Part shown: one piece after another, positions 59,033 to 64,000 of the stretch | Layout of the letters: the number at the start of each line of letters is the position of its first letter | How positions within the stretch are numbered: position 1 is the stretch's first letter | NCBI GenBank assembly: GCA_900547475.1 | Contig: URGW01000014.1 | Location: 12,358-76,357 of the forward strand | Length of the DNA: 64,000 nt | Origin: an uncultured Clostridium sp. | GTDB taxonomy: Bacteria; Bacillota; Clostridia; Clostridiales; Clostridiaceae | Direction of reading: 5' to 3' | Notes under the pieces: model-generated | What the model saw: only the letters and a program-made list of their open reading frames with translations | Told to the model about the DNA's origin: nothing | The model's database searches: none | Position numbers and translations under genes: made by a program

Positions 59033-59113
59033 GGTAAATAAATACACACACAATCCAATTTATAAAGTTGGTGCCCGATTTTGGGAAGCTTTATAAGAAT
59101 GAAGGTTGTGGAG
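59033..59113 (+). ncRNA. Structured rpsB leader, probably S2 protein-binding
   Basis: CACAA-CC (59049-59056, one bulged T) pairs with GGTTGTG (59104-59110); inside, TTATAAAG (59060-59067) pairs with CTTTATAA (59089-59096), 8 of 8; at the tip CCC (59074-59076) pairs with GGG (59083-59085). The fold ends just before the AGGAGG of rpsB. Leaders bound by S2 are known in Firmicutes; membership of that family is inferred from position and not tested. Confidence 0.55.
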
Positions 59114-59134
59114 GAAAAACCAGGAGGTAACAAA

Positions 59135-59836
59135 ATGTCAGTAATATCAATGAAACAATTATTAGAAGCAGGCGTTCACTTTGGACACCAAACAAGAAGA
59201 TGGAACCCTAAAATGGCTCCATATATATTCACAGAAAGAAACGGAATATATATAATAGATCTTCAAAAGACAGTTAAGAAGGTAGAAGAAGCTTATAACT
59301 TCATTAGAGAAGTATCAACTGAAGGAAAAGACATCCTTTTCGTTGGAACTAAGAAACAAGCTCAAGAAGCTATCCAAGAAGAAGCTGTAAGATCAAACAT
59401 GCACTTCGTAAACAATAGATGGTTAGGTGGTATGTTAACTAACTTCAAAACTATCAAAACTAGAATTAAGAGATTAGAAGAATTACAACAAATGGAACAA
59501 GATGGAACATTTGATGTTTTACCTAAGAAAGAAGTAATCAAATTAAAAGGCGAAATGGAAAAATTACAAACTAACCTTGGTGGTATCACTAACTTAGATG
59601 TTAACAACATCGGAGCTATGTTTGTAGTTGACCCAAGAAAAGAAAAGAACGCTATATCAGAAGCTAAAATATTAGGAATCCCAGTAGTAGCTATCGTTGA
59701 TACTAACTGTGACCCAGAAGAAGTTGATTACGTAATTCCAGGAAACGACGATGCTATCAGAGCTGTTAAATTAATAACTGCTAAATTAGCTGATGGAATC
59801 ATCGAAGGAAGACAAGGCGAACAATTAGCTGAATAA
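59135..59836 (+). CDS. rpsB: 30S ribosomal protein S2
   Basis: 233 residues. M-S-V-I-S-M-K-Q-L-L-E-A-G-V-H-F-G-H-Q-T-R-R-W-N-P-K-M is an unmistakable S2 start, with N-R-W-L-G-G-M-L-T-N-F and D-P-R-K-E-K-N-A later. ATG 59135 follows CAGGAGG; an in-frame ATG at 59081 would lie within the leader structure and is rejected. C-ending codons are frequent, indicating high expression. tsf follows after a small hairpin. Confidence 0.98.
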   Translation: MSVISMKQLLEAGVHFGHQTRRWNPKMAPYIFTERNGIYIIDLQKTVKKVEEAYNFIREVSTEGKDILFVGTKKQAQEAIQEEAVRSNMHFVNNRWLGGMLTNFKTIKTRIKRLEELQQMEQDGTFDVLPKKEVIKLKGEMEKLQTNLGGITNLDVNNIGAMFVVDPRKEKNAISEAKILGIPVVAIVDTNCDPEEVDYVIPGNDDAIRAVKLITAKLADGIIEGRQGEQLAE

Positions 59837-59846
59837 TAATTTTAAG

Positions 59847-59877
59847 AGGTAGGTGAGGGAAACTTCATTTACCTTTT
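59847..59877 (+). terminator. Weak terminator-like hairpin between rpsB and tsf
   Basis: AGGTAGGTGA (59847-59856) pairs with TCATTTACCT (59865-59874) using G-U pairs, 8-base loop, then only four T. It likely causes partial termination and lowers tsf relative to rpsB, as at the rpsB-tsf junction of other bacteria. Confidence 0.5.
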
Positions 59878-59922
59878 AACCTAAAATATGGTTTATATTT
59901 AATGTTAAGGAGGAATTTAATA

Positions 59923-60837
59923 ATGATAACTGCTAAATCAGTTAAAGAATTAAGAGAAATGACTGGTGCAGGAATGATGGACTGCAAAAAGGCTTTAGTT
60001 GAAACTGAAGGAAATATAGAAAAAGCTGTTGAATTTTTAAGAGAAAAGGGATTAGCTGCTGCTGCTAAAAAAGCTGGTAGAGTTGCTGCTGAAGGTATCG
60101 TTAAGACTTTCGTTTCAGCTGACAAGAAAACTGCTGCTATGGTAGAAGTTAACTGTGAAACTGACTTCGTTGCTGCTAACGAAGAATTTGTTTCATTTGC
60201 AACAAAGGTTGCTGAAATGGCTGCTAACACTTCAGCTACAACTGTTGAAGAATTAGTTGCTGAAAAATTTGATGGTGAATCTACTGTAACTGAAGCTTTA
60301 ACAGCTTTAATCGCAAAATTAGGCGAAAACATGACAGTAAGAAGATTTGTTAAATTCAACATAGAAAACGGAGCTATAGCTAGCTACATCCACGGTGGTG
60401 GAAGAATCGGTGTTATGGTTGAAGTTGCTAGTGAATCTACAGATGTTGCTGCTTTAGAAGAAGTTGCTAAGGAAGTTTGTATGCAAGTTGCTGCTGCAAA
60501 TCCTCTATTCTTAAGCAGAGAACAAGTAGATAACGAAGCTTTAGAAAAAGAAAAGGAAATATACAGAGTTCAAGCATTAAATGAAGGAAAACCAGAAAAT
60601 ATCGTTGAAAAAATGGTAATGGGAAGAATTCAAAAGTACTACAAAGAAGTTTGTCTTTTAGATCAAGCATGGGTTAAAGATGGAGATAAGTCAATATCTA
60701 AATTCTTAGAAGAAAAATCTAAAGAAGTTGGTTCTCCAATAACTGTTACAAGATACGCTAGATTCGAAAGAGGAGAAGGTATCGAAAAAGTTGAAGAAGA
60801 CTTCGCTGCAGAAGTTGCTAAGACTATGGGTATGTAA
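59923..60837 (+). CDS. tsf: Elongation factor Ts
   Basis: Nucleotide exchange factor for EF-Tu. 304 residues. I-T-A-K-S-V-K-E-L-R-E-M-T-G-A-G-M-M-D-C-K-K-A-L forms the N-terminal domain, and C-E-T-D-F-V-A is the conserved core motif contacting EF-Tu. ATG 59923 follows AAGGAGG; an upstream in-frame ATG at 59902 lacks a site. Rich in GCT and C-ending codons like rpsB. A terminator separates it from pyrH. Confidence 0.98.
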   Translation: MITAKSVKELREMTGAGMMDCKKALVETEGNIEKAVEFLREKGLAAAAKKAGRVAAEGIVKTFVSADKKTAAMVEVNCETDFVAANEEFVSFATKVAEMAANTSATTVEELVAEKFDGESTVTEALTALIAKLGENMTVRRFVKFNIENGAIASYIHGGGRIGVMVEVASESTDVAALEEVAKEVCMQVAAANPLFLSREQVDNEALEKEKEIYRVQALNEGKPENIVEKMVMGRIQKYYKEVCLLDQAWVKDGDKSISKFLEEKSKEVGSPITVTRYARFERGEGIEKVEEDFAAEVAKTMGM

Positions 60838-60841
60838 TATC

Positions 60842-60870
60842 AAGAGAACACTTTGGTGTTCTCTTTTTTT
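60842..60870 (+). terminator. Terminator after tsf
   Basis: AAGAGAACAC (60842-60851) pairs perfectly with GTGTTCTCTT (60856-60865) over a TTTG loop, then TTTTT. Confidence 0.93.
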
Positions 60871-60906
60871 AAAGAAAAGAGTACATATATAGCAGGAGGG
60901 ATTACA

Positions 60907-61617
60907 ATGGCAAATATTGAATATAAGAGAGTAATGTTAAAGATATCAGGTGAAGCTTTATCAGGATCAAATGGATTTGGATTTGACTTTGATATAGTAG
61001 GAAGAATTGCAAGAGAAGTTAAAACTTTAGTAGATATGGACGTTGAAGTTGGTTTAGTTGTAGGTGGTGGAAACATATGGAGAGGTAGAACTGGTGAAGG
61101 TATGGACAGAACTACAGCAGACCATATGGGAATGTTAGCTACTTGTATAAATGCATTAGCACTTCAAGACGCTTTAGAAGGTATAGGAGTTAAAACAAGA
61201 GTACAAACTGCTATAGAAATGAAAGAAATAGCTGAGCCTTTTATAAGAAGAAGAGCTGTTAGACATTTAGAAAAAGGAAGAGTTGTAATTTTCGGGGCTG
61301 GTTCAGGAAATCCGTATTTCTCAACTGATACAGCTGCAGCATTAAGAGCTGCTGAAATAGAAGCGGATGTAATTTTACTTGCTAAAAATGTTGATGGTGT
61401 ATATGATAAAGATCCAAATAAGTTTGCAGATGCTAAAAAATATGATAAACTAACATATATGGAAGTGATCGAACAAGGACTACAAGTAATGGATACAACA
61501 GCAACTACATTATGTATGGACAATAACATTCCAATATTAGTTTTTGGTATTAGTGAAGAAGGTAATATCAAAAAAGTAATGGAAGGAGAAAAAATAGGTA
61601 CAATAGTATCTAAGTAA
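60907..61617 (+). CDS. pyrH: Uridylate kinase
   Basis: Phosphorylates UMP to UDP. 236-residue hexameric amino-acid-kinase fold enzyme. V-M-L-K-I-S-G-E-A-L, V-V-G-G-G-N-I-W-R-G, D-x-x-G-M-L-A-T and T-T-A-T-T-L are conserved. ATG 60907 follows GCAGGAGGG; an in-frame ATG at 60853 lies in the tsf terminator and is rejected. Separated from frr by 13 bp; pyrH-frr-uppS-cdsA is the standard order. Confidence 0.97.
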   Translation: MANIEYKRVMLKISGEALSGSNGFGFDFDIVGRIAREVKTLVDMDVEVGLVVGGGNIWRGRTGEGMDRTTADHMGMLATCINALALQDALEGIGVKTRVQTAIEMKEIAEPFIRRRAVRHLEKGRVVIFGAGSGNPYFSTDTAAALRAAEIEADVILLAKNVDGVYDKDPNKFADAKKYDKLTYMEVIEQGLQVMDTTATTLCMDNNIPILVFGISEEGNIKKVMEGEKIGTIVSK

Positions 61618-61630
61618 TAAGGAGGATTAT

Positions 61631-62188
61631 ATGATAAAAGAATTATTAAATACAGCAGAGTCTAAAATGCAAAAGACTATTTCTGTTTTAACTTCAGATT
61701 TAACAACATTAAAAGCTGGTAGAGCTAACCCAAAGATGCTTGATAGAATACAAGTAGAAGCATATGGTGGATTATGCCCAATTGAGCAAGTAGGTAATAT
61801 TTCAGCTCCAGAGCCTAGAATGTTAGTTATAACTCCTTGGGATAAGTCATTATTAAAGGAAATTGAAAAAGCAATTTTAAAATCTGACTTAGGAATTAAC
61901 CCATCTAATGATGGTTCTATAATTAGATTATTAGTTCCTGAATTAACAGAAGAAACAAGAAAGAATCTTGTAAAGAATGTTAAAAAGTTAGGTGAAGATG
62001 CTAAAGTAGCAATTAGATCTATAAGAAGAGATGCTAATGAAAAGATTAAGGCATTAAAAAAGGATGGACATATTTCAGAAGATGAAGTTAAAAAGGGTGA
62101 AGATGCTGTTCAAAAGAAAACAGATCAATTTGTAAAAGAAATAGATTCACTTGTTGTAGCTAAGGAAAAAGAGATTATGTCAATTTAA
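61631..62188 (+). CDS. frr: Ribosome recycling factor
   Basis: Splits post-termination ribosomes with EF-G. 185 residues, a three-helix bundle with a small domain. L-K-A-G-R-A-N-P-K-M-L-D, Y-G-G-L-C-P-I-E-Q-V, D-K-S-L-L-K-E-I-E-K-A-I and S-I-R-R-D-A-N are family motifs. Normal length. AAGGAGG precedes the ATG. The stop is in the left arm of the terminator. Confidence 0.97.
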   Translation: MIKELLNTAESKMQKTISVLTSDLTTLKAGRANPKMLDRIQVEAYGGLCPIEQVGNISAPEPRMLVITPWDKSLLKEIEKAILKSDLGINPSNDGSIIRLLVPELTEETRKNLVKNVKKLGEDAKVAIRSIRRDANEKIKALKKDGHISEDEVKKGEDAVQKKTDQFVKEIDSLVVAKEKEIMSI

Positions 62189-62213
62189 AACCTGCTATTT
62201 AGCAGGTTTTTTT
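62187..62213 (+). terminator. Terminator after frr
   Basis: AAACCTGCT (62188-62196) pairs perfectly with AGCAGGTTT (62201-62209) over ATTT, then TTTT. Overlaps the frr stop codon. Confidence 0.9.
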
Positions 62214-62309
62214 ATTAAATCAAATACTAGATTTTAACTAATACTTTAATTAATAAAGGATACTTTAGCATATGGGTTTTATATAAAGTAAAGTGGAGGC
62301 AGGGAAAAA

Positions 62310-63068
62310 ATGTTTAGTTTTTTTAAAACTACTAAAAATAATGAAGAATTAAATATAGAATTAGATGAAAAAAATATTCCTCAACATGTAGCAATAATTA
62401 TGGATGGAAATGGAAGATGGGCAAAAAAAAGAAATATGCCTAGAAGTATGGGACATAAAGCTGGAGTTGAAACTATTAGAAGAATAGTAAAGGAAGCTGA
62501 TAGGTTAGGGATAAAATTTATTACCTTATATGCATTTTCAACTGAAAATTGGAAAAGACCAAAGGATGAGGTTAATGCTTTAATGAAATTATTAGTTCAG
62601 TATTTAAAGAGTGAAGTTGGAGAACTACATAAGAATGGAGTTATATTAAGAGTTTTAGGTGATATAAGTCAACTTCAAGAGGAATGTAGAAAAGAAATTG
62701 AAGATTCTATAGAGTTAACAAAAAATAATACAGGATTAGTATTAAATGTTGCCTTCAATTATGGAGGAAGAGATGAAATAGTAAAAGCTGTGAAAAATAT
62801 AGTTACAGATATTGAAAATGGGAATATAAATAAGGATGATATTACAAAGGAAAGATTTTCAGAATATCTATATACAAAAAATTGCCCAGATCCAGATTTA
62901 ATAATAAGACCTTCAGGTGAACAAAGAATAAGTAATTTCTTATTATGGCAATGTGCATATTCAGAATTTTGGTATTCAAATGTGAATTGGCCTGATTTTA
63001 GTGAAAGAGATTTACAGCAGGCAATATATGATTATCAAAACAGAGATAGAAGATATGGTGGAGTATAG
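62310..63068 (+). CDS. uppS: Undecaprenyl diphosphate synthase (isoprenyl transferase)
   Basis: Builds the C55 lipid carrier for peptidoglycan and other wall polymers. 252 residues. H-V-A-I-I-M-D-G-N-G-R-W-A (Asp32 catalytic) and L-Y-A-F-S-T-E-N-W-K-R-P are typical cis-prenyl transferase motifs; I-R-P-S-G-E-Q-R-I-S-N-F-L-L-W-Q closes the site. A loose TACTTTA/TAAAGTA inverted repeat lies upstream at about 62261-62290. cdsA starts 18 bp later. Confidence 0.96.
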   Translation: MFSFFKTTKNNEELNIELDEKNIPQHVAIIMDGNGRWAKKRNMPRSMGHKAGVETIRRIVKEADRLGIKFITLYAFSTENWKRPKDEVNALMKLLVQYLKSEVGELHKNGVILRVLGDISQLQEECRKEIEDSIELTKNNTGLVLNVAFNYGGRDEIVKAVKNIVTDIENGNINKDDITKERFSEYLYTKNCPDPDLIIRPSGEQRISNFLLWQCAYSEFWYSNVNWPDFSERDLQQAIYDYQNRDRRYGGV

Positions 63069-63086
63069 TTAAAGGAGGTTAGATGT

Positions 63087-63881
63087 TTGAAATTAAATAG
63101 TAGATATTTAGGAGCACTTGTACTTGCTCCATTATTAATTTTTGTACTTTTAGGTGGATTACCACTAAAGTTATTTACTATAGCATTATCTGTATGTGGA
63201 TTATATGAGTTTTATAATGCATTAAAGACAAAGGAAATAAAAAGTATTCCTATAATTAGTTATATATTACTTGTTATTTATTATGCATTTAATAATGATT
63301 TTGAGAAGATTATGTATATTTTAGTTATAGCAATGGTAATAGCATTAATAATACCTATAATTGATTTGAAATATTCTTTTGTAGATGTAGCTATAACATT
63401 TTTAGGATTTATTTATGTTGTAATATTATTTAGTTTTATTCCATTAGTTAATGGAAAAGTTGATGGACAATATTTAGTATGGTTAATATTTATTGGATCA
63501 TGGCTTTCTGATACAGTAGCTTACTATTTTGGTAGATTTTTTGGTAAAAATAAACTTTGTCCAAAAGTAAGTCCTAAGAAAACTATTGAAGGATCAATTG
63601 GTGGATTTTTAGGCGCTACTCTTGGATGTGGATTGTTTGGGATAGTAGTCAGTCCATATATTTCACAGGTAAATATTATTCATTTCTTCTTAATAGGAGC
63701 ATTATGTGGAATAATGGGACAATTGGGAGACTTAGTTGCATCATCTATTAAAAGATTTGTTGGATTAAAAGACTATAGTAATCTTATTCCAGGACATGGT
63801 GGTATATTAGATAGATTTGATTCAATTTTGTTTAATGCAGTAGTTGTTTTTTATTACTTAACATTTATAATAGGAATTTAA
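63087..63881 (+). CDS. cdsA: Phosphatidate cytidylyltransferase
   Basis: Makes CDP-diacylglycerol, the branch point of phospholipids. 264 residues, about seven or eight membrane helices. The C-terminal signature is K-D-Y-S-N-L-I-P-G-H-G-G-I-L-D-R-F-D-S, and S-D-T-V-A-Y-Y-F-G-R-F-F-G-K is also conserved. The start is TTG 63087, 8 bases after AAAGGAGG; an ATG at 63083 is out of frame and stops after five codons. With gpsA and plsX it completes several lipid steps in this window. Confidence 0.95.
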   Translation: MKLNSRYLGALVLAPLLIFVLLGGLPLKLFTIALSVCGLYEFYNALKTKEIKSIPIISYILLVIYYAFNNDFEKIMYILVIAMVIALIIPIIDLKYSFVDVAITFLGFIYVVILFSFIPLVNGKVDGQYLVWLIFIGSWLSDTVAYYFGRFFGKNKLCPKVSPKKTIEGSIGGFLGATLGCGLFGIVVSPYISQVNIIHFFLIGALCGIMGQLGDLVASSIKRFVGLKDYSNLIPGHGGILDRFDSILFNAVVVFYYLTFIIGI

Positions 63882-63888
63882 TAAGTAG

Positions 63889-63921
63889 AGGTACAATAGT
63901 TTATCTATTGCACCTTTTTTT
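63889..63921 (+). terminator. First terminator after cdsA
   Basis: AGGT-A-CAATAG (63889-63899) pairs with CTATTG-C-ACCT (63905-63915), one A-C mismatch, then seven T. Confidence 0.88.
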
Positions 63922-63948
63922 CATTGTATAGGAAAGTATAAAATTTTC

Positions 63949-63991
63949 AATGGCTGAAAGTTAGATGAAATCTAGCTTTCGGCTATTTTTT
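63949..63991 (+). terminator. Second terminator-like hairpin after cdsA
   Basis: An 18-position stem (63949-63966 with 63970-63987, only G-U wobbles, no mismatches) with a 3-base loop, closing into TTTTTT. It lies 27 bp after the first terminator with no gene between. Confidence 0.8.
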
Positions 63992-64000
63992 GTGGTAAAT

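Noticed and set aside
1..64000. CRISPR arrays, tRNA or rRNA genes, prophage or intact insertion sequences
   Set aside because: No regularly spaced repeats, no tRNA cloverleaf or rRNA sequence, and no transposase or phage structural gene was recognised on either strand.

Overview
The window is a stretch of chromosome from a low-GC, endospore-forming, anaerobic Firmicute, most likely Clostridium sensu stricto. The evidence is the very AT-rich DNA, AGA/ATA-rich codon use, strong AGGAGG ribosome-binding sites, frequent TTG/GTG starts, the spore genes spoIVA, spoVM and ylbJ, acetate fermentation through pta-ackA, and a gene order matching the yloC-ylqF and ylbH-rpmF neighbourhoods of Bacillus subtilis. 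I cannot name the species. I see no rRNA, tRNA, CRISPR array, prophage or intact insertion sequence. Almost every gene is on the + strand; the exceptions are rpmB, ylbJ, tmcAL and yraN.

Layout. 1-2555: end of the phosphate-uptake operon (pstC end, pstA, pstB, phoU). 2727-8186: a PDZ/radical-SAM protein (DUF512), the ribosome GTPase Der, GpsA and the spore-coat ATPase SpoIVA. 8187-9456: the least ordinary part, with a small gene resembling a BECR-fold nuclease, then a good promoter and a 226-bp imperfect palindrome. 9457-10425: asparaginase. 10582-25672: yicC, remA, gmk, rpoZ, coaBC, priA, def, fmt, a YugP-type protease, rsmB, rlmN, the prpC-prkC phosphatase/kinase pair, rsgA, rpe and thiN. 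25818-25889: a 23-codon spoVM gene with a TTG start. 26008-30559: rpmB, an Asp23 protein, a DAK-family kinase, and recG.

30702-38048 corresponds to the Bacillus ylb cluster (rsmD, coaD, a coiled-coil protein, ylbJ, tmcAL) with pta-ackA inserted, then yceD-rpmF. 38105-46120: plsX, acpP, rnc, an Elp3-like radical SAM protein, a 30-residue membrane protein, smc and ftsY. 46460-52956: ylxM-ffh, rpsP, khpA, rimM, trmD, rplS, rbgA, rnhB and yraN. 53081-58757: comM, dprA, topA and codY. 59135-63881: rpsB, tsf, pyrH, frr, uppS and cdsA. Compared with B. subtilis, fapR, fabD and fabG are missing around plsX-acpP, and trmFO-xerC-hslVU and the large fla/che block are missing between topA and rpsB.

Most genes serve translation, protein export, membrane-lipid synthesis, chromosome maintenance, or the start of spore-coat assembly (SpoIVA with its anchor SpoVM). 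The new material is mainly in non-coding DNA: an 18-bp-arm hairpin just before the rnc ribosome-binding site, a hairpin separating the khpA ribosome-binding site from its start codon, a similar arrangement at topA, a large two-tier hairpin in the yceD-rpmF leader, and the palindrome between spoIVA and the asparaginase gene. Promoters, hairpins and terminators were found by eye and base-paired by hand; none was scored by a program.
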